This document shows, piece by piece, positions 42,488-51,912 of a stretch of DNA of 64,000 bases (positions are counted from its first letter, which is position 1; each line of letters begins with the position of its first letter). Made by a program: the position numbers and the translations under genes. Source of the stretch: Chloroflexi bacterium UBA5189 (GTDB lineage Bacteria > Chloroflexota > Limnocylindria > Limnocylindrales > CSP1-4); assembly GCA_002413045.1 (NCBI GenBank), contig DHWF01000051.1, forward strand, positions 73,883 to 137,882, in the 5' to 3' direction. The notes beneath the pieces were generated by a model. It saw only the letters and a program-made list of their open reading frames with translations, made no database searches and was not told where the DNA came from.

Positions 42488-45400
42488 CTACTGGCTTGAA
42501 CGCACCGTGAACGCGTACGGACCGGTCTCGGTGCCCGACGAGGCGATCCGGATGGTGTAGATGCCTGCGGCCTGGAGCACGTGCCGCCCGAGGTCGTTGC
42601 AGGATCCCGAGATGTCGATGGGCGAACCGTCGGGCCCGAGCAGGCTCCACACCAGCCGACTCGTGGCGCACGTGGCCTGGGCCTCGAGGTAGACGACCTC
42701 GCCGGCGGTTGCCGGGAACGTGTAGTCGGCATGCTGGGACGTCGAAGTGAGCGCGCCGGTCACCGCCCGGCCGATCGTGATCGGACCGGCCGCGGTGGCA
42801 GGAGTTCCCGAGACCGTGCTTGGCACACCGCCAGCAACGATGCCAGCCTCGGACTCCGCGAAGGAGGCATCGCCGGTCACGCCCACGTCGAGGATGCAGT
42901 CATCCAGCCAGGGTTCCGAATTGACGCCCAGGGCACGGCAGACCGCCTCGGCACTTGCCCGCGCTGCAGGATCGAGTGAGGCAATCGTCGCGGTCGACGA
43001 TGGGAAGTCGAGGTGGGTGAAGGTCGCCGTGCTCTCGCCCGCCTGGTAGTCGAACAGCGATTCGGCCTGGGAGATGCGCCAGCTGTTGCCAAACGGGTCA
43101 TACAGCTTGGTCTTGAACGCGGGGTCGGTTGGGCGCAGGACGACGCCATCCCGGGTTGTGAGGTCATTGGCCGGGTTGCCGTCCTCGCTGCCGAGCAGGC
43201 CGAGCAACGTGGGACCAACCGCCGGACTCGGCACGAAGCCGAAGTTGAGGGTGGTTCCGAGGCGAGTCACGGTCAGGCGGCTCCCATCCGGCCAGCCGAC
43301 GACGACTTCGCCGCCGTGGCGCTGGAGCACGCCGCCGTGGGGCAGCCGTTCCTCGATGTCCGAGGCCTTGATCGCAACGCCGTTGACCATCAGGGACGCC
43401 GGCTCGCGCGAATAGACGCCGACCCGATCCCCATCGACGTTGGCCGCGACCGCCGTGTTGTAGCTCACCGACGATTGCGGGGTCCACCCCTCTTGGCGGG
43501 CCTGAACCTCCACCTTGCCGTCTGGCGACGTCAGGGTGATGAACTCACCAGCACCCTGGAAGTCCAAATGAACTCCGTCGCCGGTGCGGAAATGGGTGTC
43601 GCCGATCGAACAAAAAGTGCACGTTTCGCCATGTGGGCCGGCACACAGGACACCGGTGCAGCTGAATCCCGACGGGCCGTTCGAGCATGTGCCGAACACG
43701 CAGAATGTACGGAGCTGCCCGGCGATGGATGGGAGCCCACAGACGCCGAAGTAACTAGTGCATGTTGCTGTTGATCCCGACGAATTGGCGGGCGGGGTCG
43801 CGGGCGGGGTCGTGGGCGGGGTATCAGGGCTCCAGCCCGGATCGCACGAACCGTCGGCGTTTGCGGGGACGCCCTCGTGGACCGTCAAACCCCCGGCACT
43901 AACGTCTCGGGTGCACTCGACGAGTCCGGTGGGATCGACATGGTTGACGGGGTCCGATCCTGCGTATTGATAGAGGTTCGGGTCGCCACCGGCGAAGTGG
44001 ATCGGGTCGGGACCGGTCCACGTGCGGGTCGTGGGTTCATAGTCGCGGGCACCGAAATGCACCAGACCCGTGTCTGGGTCAGCGAGCCCGCCCGCGAAGC
44101 CGAACGGAATCGTGCCTGGAGCCGTCTCGCTCGTGATCCGGCCCCAGACGTCATAGGTGATCGCGTCGACGATCGCGCCGGTGGCGGTGTCGATAACGAA
44201 TCGTGGGCTCCCGACCGCATCGGTGACGACACGGTAGGACTCGCCGCCGCGCTCGACGAGGGCGAGGCGTCCCAGGTCGTCGTAGCCGAACTGCATGACG
44301 ATCGCGCCGGTCCCATCGGTCTCGGCGACGACCCTGCCGGCCGGGTCGTACAGGTACCCGGCCACGAGCTTGCCGCCGACCTGCCGGCCGATCCGCCGAC
44401 CGTCGGCGTCGACGAGATACGTGATCGACCGGCCGTCGGCGAGCGTGACTCCACGCAGGCTGCCGAAATCGTCGAACGTGAACGCGGTGGTACCGCTGCT
44501 GTCGCTGCGCTTCGTCAGCTGGCCGTCGTCGGCCCAGGTGAAGGTTGCCGAGCCGTCGGTGACGAGCCGGTCGCGGTCGTCGTAGGTTGCCGTCGTCGTG
44601 CCGGCGGGCCGCTTGACCGCCGTTCGGTTGCCCGCCGCATCGTAGGTATCCGTCTCGGTGGTGGCTCCGTTCACCTTGACCGATGCGAGGCGGTCCGCGC
44701 CGTCGTAGGCGTAGGCCGTTGTCGTGGTGCCGCTGGGGGCCGTCTCCGCCACCGTCACGACCCGGCCGATGTCGTCGCGGGTATAGCGGACGTCATCCAC
44801 GACCTTGCCCGAGACGGTCGTCGTGGAGCGGATCAGCCGGTCAGTCGCGTCGTACTGCTGATCGGTCTGGACGCTTCCAGCGATCGTGCGGGTAACCAGC
44901 CCCGACGTGGGATCGCGTGTCAGGGCCAGCCCGGCCACGCCGGTCAACAGACCGGCCGGATCGTAGGTCAGCGCGATGCCGGCCGATCCGCCGGCCGCCT
45001 CGCTTACGGCACGCCCGTTTGCATCGAGGGTGACGGTCACGGACCCCGTGAGCGGACCTGACCAGCCCAGCTTATCGACGACGGCGCCCGCATAACCGTA
45101 GGTCGTGGTCACCCCGCCCGGATCGATGGCCTGCGCTCGGAGATGCGTGGTTGGGTCATAGACCGCTGAACCCGTGCCCACATCGAAGGTCCAGCCGACC
45201 AGCCGCCCGGCCGTGTCGTAGGCGAGCTGAATTGCCCGCTTGCCGAGACCCGCCACGCTGATCGGCCGTCCGTCGCCGTCATAGGTGGTCAGCTCGGCGG
45301 AGGTATCCGTCCCGACTGCCGGCGGAAGGAAGGCGGTCGGGCGGCCGGCCGGGCTGGTGCCGACCGCGAACTGCAATCCGCCGGGTGGTTGGACCTGCGC

Positions 45401-47029
45401 GAGGCGACCGTCTGCGTCATAGCCGGTGACCAACGTCGATCCATCCGGTGCCGTCGTCGTGGTCGCCCGGCCGTCCGCGTCGACGGCGACGAGAACCACG
45501 CGACCATCGGGACGGGTGACCGATTCCTGGCCGTTCGACGTGTCGTAGCTGAAGCGCGTGGTCTGGCTGCCCGCACCCGACCCGACCGTCTGGCTGGACT
45601 CGCGGCCCTGGGCGTCGTAGGTGCGGGAGACCGTCGGACTGCTTGGTCCGGAGGAGGAGACGAGCCGCCCGTCTGCGTCGTAGCCGTCGACCAGCTTGCG
45701 GCCGGCGGGATCAACGAGCGTGGAGGTTCGGGCGCTCGGATCGAACGTCTGCACCCATGCCTGCCCGTTGACCGTGCTGGTGATTGAGCCGGCCAGCGCG
45801 TACGGCAGGCCGCCGGTCGACTTCAGGGCTTGCGCGACGTCGGTTTTGGACACGACCCCGTCGGGGCGGGTCGCCACCTGGGGCGTCAGCACGGGCGCGG
45901 ACATGCCCCAGGTGTCGCTGGCCACCGTACCGAGGGCGAGTGACGACCCGTCGGCAAAGGTGATCGAGCGGGCGCCATCGGCACTTGTCGTCTCCGACGT
46001 GGTCGCCCCATCTGGCCCGACGAACGTGCGCTGGATTCCGCCGCTCTCCGCCGCGGTCCGGAATGTCGAAACGCGTCCGAGCGTGGTCGTCTCACGGATC
46101 TCGACCGTCGTTTCCGACGCGCTCCTCGCCGTCAGCTGGGCGACCCCGTCTGCATCCGTCGAGCTGGCCAGCCTACCGGCCTGGTCATAGCCGAACCGCG
46201 TCACGCCGCCGACCGGGTCGGTTTCGGACGTCACCAGGCCGCCGGGAGCCCAGCTGATCGACGTCGTGCCACCACTCGGGCTGCGCACGCCGACGAGCTG
46301 CCCGCCGGCATCCAGCTCCAACGTCGTGGCGGCGCCGTCGATGCCGACGAGCGCGGTTGGTGCCCCATCGGCGGATCGCTGGACAGCGAGGTGGGCCGGT
46401 TGCGCACCTACCGACCCATCGACGGCGCTCAGGCGCCCGGCCGCGTCGTAGGCCAGGGTCAGAAGGGTCGTTCCGAGGCGTCCGTCGACGGTCCGAATGT
46501 GGTGACCGGCCACATCGAAGATATACGCCGTTGACGCGTCGAAGCTGGGAACGGCCTGGCCCCCGGCCGCGAGCGATACGCCCGCGGCGAATCGCCACGA
46601 CCCATCTCCGGCGATGAGGATTCCATCAGCCGCGTCGTAGCGCTGGAGCACGTTGATCGACCAGCCGCCGAGGCCAAGGCCGTCCGCGTCCCAGTTTGGT
46701 CGGTCCTGCCGCCCGACGGCCCACTGGCTCGAGTAGGTCAGGGCCAGATTCGTGTCGACGATCGGGATCGACAGCGTCGCTGCCTGCTGGTCGCACGGCA
46801 CGTATCCAGCCGGGTCGCACTCCTCGAGACTCGTCGGCGCCACCGGGCTCGGGCCTTCGGTGGGAGAGGCGGGTGAGGCTGCAGTGGGCGGAGGAGGCGT
46901 CGTCGTGCACGACGCGAGCAGCAGAACCGCGCACGCAGTGGTGCCCAGCCTCCCGAGGACGAGCCTGGTGTGACGCAATCGGGTGGCCCGCGGACCGCCG
47001 ATCACGTGCACGGCCTCATGCCGCGACAC
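42488..47029 (-). CDS. RHS/YD-repeat lipoprotein with a von Willebrand type D domain
   Basis: A 1513-residue surface protein. The signal peptide ends in lipobox LLASC (C41). Residues about 190-960 consist of YD/RHS repeats (for example GYDQAGRLASSTDADG). The RHS-associated core follows at about 970-1035 (FGARDYEPTTRTWTGPDPI, then NLYQYAGSDPVNHVDPTG). After a Pro/Thr/Ser spacer and a cysteine-rich stretch, a vWD-type domain opens with GDTHFRTGDGVHLDFQGAGE near 1140. The last 95 residues look like a bacterial pre-peptidase C-type beta domain. RHS shells usually cage a C-terminal toxin; here a vWD domain takes that place, so an adhesive or surface role is possible. Confidence 0.88.
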   Translation of the reverse strand: MSRHEAVHVIGGPRATRLRHTRLVLGRLGTTACAVLLLASCTTTPPPPTAASPASPTEGPSPVAPTSLEECDPAGYVPCDQQAATLSIPIVDTNLALTYSSQWAVGRQDRPNWDADGLGLGGWSINVLQRYDAADGILIAGDGSWRFAAGVSLAAGGQAVPSFDASTAYIFDVAGHHIRTVDGRLGTTLLTLAYDAAGRLSAVDGSVGAQPAHLAVQRSADGAPTALVGIDGAATTLELDAGGQLVGVRSPSGGTTSISWAPGGLVTSETDPVGGVTRFGYDQAGRLASSTDADGVAQLTARSASETTVEIRETTTLGRVSTFRTAAESGGIQRTFVGPDGATTSETTSADGARSITFADGSSLALGTVASDTWGMSAPVLTPQVATRPDGVVSKTDVAQALKSTGGLPYALAGSITSTVNGQAWVQTFDPSARTSTLVDPAGRKLVDGYDADGRLVSSSGPSSPTVSRTYDAQGRESSQTVGSGAGSQTTRFSYDTSNGQESVTRPDGRVVLVAVDADGRATTTTAPDGSTLVTGYDADGRLAQVQPPGGLQFAVGTSPAGRPTAFLPPAVGTDTSAELTTYDGDGRPISVAGLGKRAIQLAYDTAGRLVGWTFDVGTGSAVYDPTTHLRAQAIDPGGVTTTYGYAGAVVDKLGWSGPLTGSVTVTLDANGRAVSEAAGGSAGIALTYDPAGLLTGVAGLALTRDPTSGLVTRTIAGSVQTDQQYDATDRLIRSTTTVSGKVVDDVRYTRDDIGRVVTVAETAPSGTTTTAYAYDGADRLASVKVNGATTETDTYDAAGNRTAVKRPAGTTTATYDDRDRLVTDGSATFTWADDGQLTKRSDSSGTTAFTFDDFGSLRGVTLADGRSITYLVDADGRRIGRQVGGKLVAGYLYDPAGRVVAETDGTGAIVMQFGYDDLGRLALVERGGESYRVVTDAVGSPRFVIDTATGAIVDAITYDVWGRITSETAPGTIPFGFAGGLADPDTGLVHFGARDYEPTTRTWTGPDPIHFAGGDPNLYQYAGSDPVNHVDPTGLVECTRDVSAGGLTVHEGVPANADGSCDPGWSPDTPPTTPPATPPANSSGSTATCTSYFGVCGLPSIAGQLRTFCVFGTCSNGPSGFSCTGVLCAGPHGETCTFCSIGDTHFRTGDGVHLDFQGAGEFITLTSPDGKVEVQARQEGWTPQSSVSYNTAVAANVDGDRVGVYSREPASLMVNGVAIKASDIEERLPHGGVLQRHGGEVVVGWPDGSRLTVTRLGTTLNFGFVPSPAVGPTLLGLLGSEDGNPANDLTTRDGVVLRPTDPAFKTKLYDPFGNSWRISQAESLFDYQAGESTATFTHLDFPSSTATIASLDPAARASAEAVCRALGVNSEPWLDDCILDVGVTGDASFAESEAGIVAGGVPSTVSGTPATAAGPITIGRAVTGALTSTSQHADYTFPATAGEVVYLEAQATCATSRLVWSLLGPDGSPIDISGSCNDLGRHVLQAAGIYTIRIASSGTETGPYAFTVRSSQ

Positions 47030-47047
47030 GCGTTGTCCTGACTGGAG

Positions 47048-48037
47048 TCACGGCTGGATCGGTGCGACCGCGAGGTGCAGGTCGGTGACGGAGGTGCCGT
47101 AGATAAAAGCCAGCGTCTGCTGGCCTGCCGTCAGGTCGACGCTCAGCTGGCCCTGTTTGGGCGTGAGCCCAGAACATGTCGGCAGGGTGCTGTCGCCGTT
47201 CGCAACGACCGAGATCTGGTGCGTCCCCGGGGTGGTTGCGAAGACCGCCTCCGACGAGCCGGATCCAGATGCGGCAAAGACGTACGGCAGCCCCGGCTCC
47301 TGGCTGGCATCGCCGTTCAAGGGCGGATCGCAGGACGCGTCGACGAAGAAGTAGTACCCAACGTTGCCGCCCGTGAGCGACAGAAGATTCTCGCCGGACA
47401 CGACGCTATCGCTCGCCAGTAACTCTGCCTGGCCCGCGGCCGGTGGCGGTGCGACCGGACCCACGCCCCCGTTCGCGTCGTCGCCCTTCTCGACGAGTGA
47501 ACTGACACCAAGCTCGCAGATCGGCCCGGTCCCCAAGCAGCCCGACCCGCTCTTGCCCTGGCTCGACAGGATGAGGGTCTCCTGCAGGTTCGAACCGTCG
47601 TCCTGATACCCGCCGACCCCCTTCCCATCAGTGAGGCTGAGGGCAGCGGGATCCTCCCCCGTCGGGAGCACGTACATCCGGACGATCCCGCCTGTCTCAT
47701 GTGGGTGCACGTAGGCCGAGAACGAGCCGTAGGCGACCCCCGTCAGGATCGGCGTGGCGGCCTGGCCCACGGGCGTGTCATAGAGGTCGAGGGCAGGCCC
47801 CGGCGCGAGGTTCTGGTCGGCGTAGAAGTTCCCGATCCGCACCGACGTCTGGCCCGCCTGCCCTGGCGAGGACGCGCCCCCGATTGCCGGCGACCCATCA
47901 GATCCGCCAGGACTGCCAGCTCCGGGCGTAGCTCCGCCATCGGCGGCGGTCGTAGGAGCAGTGCCGGAACCACTGCAGGCGGCCAGCGCCGATGCAAGGG
48001 CGACCGCCGCGAGGCCGGTCAAGACGCGACTGCGCAT
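47048..48037 (-). CDS. DUF4397-like lipoprotein
   Basis: A 329-residue lipoprotein with lipobox LAAC (C21), a long low-complexity Gly/Ser/Ala/Pro linker, and a domain beginning SVRIGNFYADQNLAPGPALD near residue 65 with YDTPVGQAATPILTGVAYGS, the pattern of DUF4397 surface proteins (an N-terminal strand pair followed by DLY and a GxxYG motif). The C-terminal part ends QQTLAFIYGTSVTDLHLAV. It stands directly upstream of the RHS gene (18 bases), so the two are very likely one transcript. The SARP-box array at 48100 lies 63 bases ahead of its start. Confidence 0.75.
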   Translation of the reverse strand: MRSRVLTGLAAVALASALAACSGSGTAPTTAADGGATPGAGSPGGSDGSPAIGGASSPGQAGQTSVRIGNFYADQNLAPGPALDLYDTPVGQAATPILTGVAYGSFSAYVHPHETGGIVRMYVLPTGEDPAALSLTDGKGVGGYQDDGSNLQETLILSSQGKSGSGCLGTGPICELGVSSLVEKGDDANGGVGPVAPPPAAGQAELLASDSVVSGENLLSLTGGNVGYYFFVDASCDPPLNGDASQEPGLPYVFAASGSGSSEAVFATTPGTHQISVVANGDSTLPTCSGLTPKQGQLSVDLTAGQQTLAFIYGTSVTDLHLAVAPIQP

Positions 48038-48099
48038 GTGTCTGGACTCCGATCGCTGGATGAGCCGCGGATCACGGCCGGTCGCCAGCGTCGCGGGAG

Positions 48100-48165
48100 C
48101 CGATCGCAGATCGATCGCAAAGACCGGCCGGGTCGATCGCGGCTCGACCGCGGCTCGACCGCGAT
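48100..48165 (-). promoter_or_regulatory. SARP-box-like array of 11-base direct repeats (upstream of 48037 lipoprotein)
   Basis: Six in-phase 11-base units start at 48100, 48111, 48122, 48133, 48144 and 48155. On the plus strand they read CCGATCGCAGA, TCGATCGCAAA, a degenerate unit, TCGATCGCGGC, TCGACCGCGGC and TCGACCGCGAT. This is the same register, and the same degenerate third unit, as the array at 42415. The bases between array and gene are also similar in the two promoters (AGCCGCGG, TCACGGCC and GCCAGCGTCGC are shared). The array lies between the SARP-type regulator and its downstream gene, partly touching the regulator stop. Confidence 0.65.
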
Positions 48166-48175
48166 TCGGGGCCGC

Positions 48176-51100
48176 TTACGCTCGGGCGCGCCGCAGGGGC
48201 GTCGGGGCCTGGGTCGGGCGGGCGAGGTCTCGGGCGATGGCGAGCGCGGCCGTGAGCGCCGCAGCGGTACCGTTCGCCGCCGTCCCGACCACGGCGGCCT
48301 GATCCATTTGCCGCTCCGCAGGGATCGGCAGGCGGGCCTGCAGCGCCTCGACGTCGGCCGCCTCGGTCGGGGCGACCGGCTGGTGGATGGCCTCGCGGAT
48401 CGCCCGCGCCTCGTCCAGCAGGCGAGCCGCGCCGTCGGTGTGGGCCAGGACGGCCAATCGCGCCACCGCCTCGAGGCCATCGGCGAGGACCCACCGATCG
48501 GTCACCGGATCCACCGCGAGCAGCGCCTCGCTGAGGTGGGCGGCAGCGCTCGCCGTGTCGCCTGCATCGAGATCCAGGCGAGCGAGGTTGATGTGCCCGA
48601 AGGCGACCGTGGTGCGCGTGCTGCCGAGCTCCCCCGCCTCGATTGCCTGCAAGGCATACCGTCGTGCGGCGCGAGGACGCCCGAGCCCGCGGGCGACCGC
48701 GGCCAGTCGGTAGCTGACGGTCCCCTCGGTGGGGCGATGGCCGAGCTGCTGGAACACCGTCAGCGCTTCCTCGCCTGCCTGCATGGCGGCAGCCAGGTCT
48801 CCGGCCTTCCAATGCGCGAGTGTCAGGCCGGCCAGGGCATGGCCGCGGGCGAGCGGGTCGCCGGATGCGACGGCGATGGCAAGGGCGCGTTGCAGGAGCG
48901 GCTGCGCCTCGTCGCGCGGGCTCTGGTCCGCCAGGAGCGACCCCAGGTGGACCAGCGTCGTACCGATCTCGCGCTCCACCCCGGCCTCGTCGAGACGAAC
49001 CAGGGAGGCCTCGAGGAATTCGCGCGCGTCATCCACGTCGTCGGTTGCGGCCGCGATCGCACCGAGGCGCCGTAACGCTCGGCCTTCGCCCAGCGGGTCG
49101 CCGATCGTCGCGAATCGTGCACGCGCCTCCGTCCCCATGTCGCGACCCACCGCGAAGTCCGTAAGCCAGTAGGCGAGATGCGCGCCGCTGAGGGCGGCCT
49201 GGGCATGCAGGGCGCTGGTCGGCGCAGCGGCCGCCTCCAGCCGCCGCAGCCAGTCCAGGCCCTCGGCCGGGTGGCGACCGAGCCAGTAGTCGGTCATGGC
49301 GACGGCCATCTCGAGGGCACGTTCAGCCGGCTCCGCGTCCGGCGAGGCGGCACAGCGGGCCAACACGGCGCGTACGTGTGGCATCTCGCGGTCCAGGAGC
49401 TGCAGCGCAGCCGAGCGATCAGGGCTGGCCAGCCGACCGGCCAGTGCCGCGGCGCGTGCGAGAACAGCGTCCTCATAGTGGCCGCGCGCGGCGGTTACGA
49501 GCACGGCGTCGCCGGTCTCGAGGGTGTGGACGGAGATCGTGCGAAGGAGCTCGTAGCGGGTCGGACCGTCGGCGCTGCGGACGTGGACGAGGCTCGCATC
49601 CACGAGGCGCGCGATAGCGTCGAAGACATCGAGGTGCGGATCTGCAGGATCGATGACTGCCGCGATGAGGGCCGCGTCGGCGTCCGCGACCATGGCGGCG
49701 AGGGCGACCATCACGCGCCGCTCGAGCGGGCCAAGGCGCGCCACGCTCGCGTCGAGGGCGGCCCACAGGCCGGTCCGGCCGCGTGTCGGGCCGCCTGCCC
49801 ATCGGCTCAGGTCCCTCTCGACGCGCTCGGTCAACTCGTCCAGCCGCAGCAGATGGAGGTGGCGAGCGACCAGCTCCAGGCCGAGCGGCAGCCGGTCCAC
49901 CAGCCCGCACAGTCGCTCCGCGGTCGCCACCTCGTCGGCCCGCATCTCGAAGTGGGGGTCGACCAGCTTGGCACGGTCGATCAGCAGCTCCAGCGCCTCC
50001 GATTCCGCCAGCGGCCCGACCGGGATGAGCGACTCGTCGAACACGCCGAGGCGCTCGCGGCTGGTCGCCAGCACGCGGACCCCGGAGCATTCCGCGACGA
50101 TGGTGTCGACCTCAGCGGCGACATCCGCCGGCCTCACCTCGCATCCATCCAGGACGAGCAGGCCGGTCGCATCCGCGAGGGCCTGGATCACGCCCTCGCG
50201 TGCATCGGTCGCCAGCGAGGACGGGGCCACGACGTCAAGGACCGCAGCTGCAACCGATCGCTCCGAGGGCAGCTGGTCGAGGGCGACATACCAGACCTCG
50301 ATCGATGCGGTGCGGGCGGCCTCGACCGCGAGGCGGGTCTTGCCTGCCCCGGGCGGTCCGATGAGGGTCACGACGCGCGCCCGCGCCCACACGTCCGCCA
50401 GCGCTCGCTGCTCCCGAGCCCGCCCGATCAGCCGAGTTGAGGCGCCGGGCAGCCGCTGGCGGTGCTCGACCGTGGCCCCGCGCGCGACCGGGGGGTCGAG
50501 CGCCGGATCCTGGGCCAGGACGGCCTGCTGCATGCGCCGGAGTCCTGGACCCGGTTCGATACCGAGATCGTCGACGAGCCCGCGCCGGCATTCGGCGTAC
50601 ACGTCGAGCGCCTCGGCCTGGCGGCCCGCCCGGTACAGCGCGAGCATCAGCAGCTCCCACCGACGCTCGCGGTATGGCTGTTCGGCCGTCAGGCCGCGCG
50701 CCGCCGCCACCAGCCCACCGTCACGGGCGTCGTCGTCGAGCTCGGCGGCAAGGAGGTCCTCGCGCAGGCCCGCGACTAGATCCTCGATTCGTGCCGCCTC
50801 GACCTGGGCAACGGACACATGTTCGAGGTCGGGAAGCGGCCGGCCGCGCCACAGTGCCAGGGCACCGCGGAGGGCGACCATCGCCCGCCGGGGTTCAGGA
50901 GCAAGCGCCTCGCGGCCTTCGGCGGCGAGTCGGTCGAGTGCCTGGATGTCCGTGGCCGTATCCAGCCTGTACCCGTCGCCCGATGCCGGGATCGAGAGGC
51001 CCAGCCGGCGCAGCCGTGAGACGTGAGCGGCGATGGTGTGCCGCGCCGTCAGCGGTGGGTTATCGCCCCAGACCGCGGCCTCGAGCTCGTCGAACGGCAC

Positions 51101-51217
51101 GCCGCGCCCGGCCTCCAGGCCCAAACGTGCCAGCAGACGTCGCTGCCGCCGTCCCCCCGGCGCGATTGCCGCCGGCCCGTCCCGGATCTCGAGCGGCCCC
51201 AGGAGCCCGACTTCCAC
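48176..51217 (-). CDS. SARP/AfsR-type transcriptional regulator (BTAD, NB-ARC, TPR)
   Basis: A 1013-residue regulator of the SARP/AfsR kind. Residues 1-90 form the OmpR-type winged helix (GGRRQRRLLARLGLEAGR, then TIAAHVSRLRR). Residues about 95-240 are the bacterial transcriptional activation domain (AEQPYRERRWELLMLALYR and GRQAEALDVYAECRRGLVDD). An NB-ARC ATPase follows with P-loop LIGPPGAGKTRL near 292 and Walker B-like GLLVLDGCE; helical TPR repeats fill 560-980. SARPs activate genes by binding 11-base-spaced direct repeats, and such repeats lie just downstream. The target is probably the lipoprotein/RHS unit. Whether it regulates itself is not visible. Confidence 0.92.
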   Translation of the reverse strand: MEVGLLGPLEIRDGPAAIAPGGRRQRRLLARLGLEAGRGVPFDELEAAVWGDNPPLTARHTIAAHVSRLRRLGLSIPASGDGYRLDTATDIQALDRLAAEGREALAPEPRRAMVALRGALALWRGRPLPDLEHVSVAQVEAARIEDLVAGLREDLLAAELDDDARDGGLVAAARGLTAEQPYRERRWELLMLALYRAGRQAEALDVYAECRRGLVDDLGIEPGPGLRRMQQAVLAQDPALDPPVARGATVEHRQRLPGASTRLIGRAREQRALADVWARARVVTLIGPPGAGKTRLAVEAARTASIEVWYVALDQLPSERSVAAAVLDVVAPSSLATDAREGVIQALADATGLLVLDGCEVRPADVAAEVDTIVAECSGVRVLATSRERLGVFDESLIPVGPLAESEALELLIDRAKLVDPHFEMRADEVATAERLCGLVDRLPLGLELVARHLHLLRLDELTERVERDLSRWAGGPTRGRTGLWAALDASVARLGPLERRVMVALAAMVADADAALIAAVIDPADPHLDVFDAIARLVDASLVHVRSADGPTRYELLRTISVHTLETGDAVLVTAARGHYEDAVLARAAALAGRLASPDRSAALQLLDREMPHVRAVLARCAASPDAEPAERALEMAVAMTDYWLGRHPAEGLDWLRRLEAAAAPTSALHAQAALSGAHLAYWLTDFAVGRDMGTEARARFATIGDPLGEGRALRRLGAIAAATDDVDDAREFLEASLVRLDEAGVEREIGTTLVHLGSLLADQSPRDEAQPLLQRALAIAVASGDPLARGHALAGLTLAHWKAGDLAAAMQAGEEALTVFQQLGHRPTEGTVSYRLAAVARGLGRPRAARRYALQAIEAGELGSTRTTVAFGHINLARLDLDAGDTASAAAHLSEALLAVDPVTDRWVLADGLEAVARLAVLAHTDGAARLLDEARAIREAIHQPVAPTEAADVEALQARLPIPAERQMDQAAVVGTAANGTAAALTAALAIARDLARPTQAPTPLRRARA

Positions 51218-51257
51218 AGGTGGACTCTAGCCGGGCTCGCCGGATCGAGGACAAACC

Positions 51258-51755
51258 TTAGCGGCCAGCGCCCCCGTCGAGCCACGCGCGGACGCTCGGG
51301 ACGTGCTCGTCATGGAGGTGGCCGGTGAATTCGACGTCCACCAGCGGACCATCGATAAAGGGAATGGCTCTTGAATCCATCAACTTGGCTTGCGGAATCG
51401 TCTCGATGATCGCGACCAGGCGGTCGTACGAGTTGGTGTAGTCGTCGACCAGCTGGGCTGCCGAGCGGTCGGCATGGTGGTCGTGAATCCAGGCATTCAC
51501 CGGATCGTCGGATTCATCACCGTCGAGCTCCGCGGGCCACGGATTCGGCGGATCGGATTCGCCGCGGGCGAACGCATCGAGACGCCGAAGCGTCCGGTTC
51601 CGCCAGCCGAGCAGGTGCCCGGCCATGTCGCCAAAGGTCCACTCCCCCATCGGGCCCGGCTCCGAATATCGATCTGGCCCGACCTCGGCCGCGAGGTCCC
51701 GCCAGAACTGCTGGTCGGCCCCAATGGCGGCGATCTGCTCGGCCCTGGTTCGCAT
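51258..51755 (-). CDS. ClbS/DfsB-family (DinB-like) four-helix protein
   Basis: A 165-residue protein of the ClbS/DfsB family within the DinB/YfiT fold: FGDMAGHLLGWRNRTLRRLD near residue 40 supplies one conserved histidine, and the C-terminal VEFTGHLHDEHVPSVRAWLD supplies more. ClbS hydrolyses the cyclopropane of colibactin and protects its producer; most relatives are uncharacterised. ATG at 51755 has AAGGAGG eight bases upstream. A longer frame to 51932 lacks such a site and is rejected. It is convergent-free and divergent from the VOC gene. Confidence 0.8.
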   Translation of the reverse strand: MRTRAEQIAAIGADQQFWRDLAAEVGPDRYSEPGPMGEWTFGDMAGHLLGWRNRTLRRLDAFARGESDPPNPWPAELDGDESDDPVNAWIHDHHADRSAAQLVDDYTNSYDRLVAIIETIPQAKLMDSRAIPFIDGPLVDVEFTGHLHDEHVPSVRAWLDGGAGR

Positions 51756-51912
51756 CGCCCCTGCCTCCTTGTCGATGGTTGAACGATATGACGTTCGTGC
51801 CTGTTTACGCTCCTGCAAGGCCGCGCTCGTGGATCGGTGAGACCATGGTTGCCTCCCAGAACGCGCCCCCAGACGGGGGTCGCGACGCGATTCCCGCAAA
51901 GGGGGAACAGCC

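Noticed and set aside
43877..45061. A long plus-strand frame inside the RHS gene
   Set aside because: It is a shadow of the YD-repeat region; the minus frame carries clear RHS motifs.
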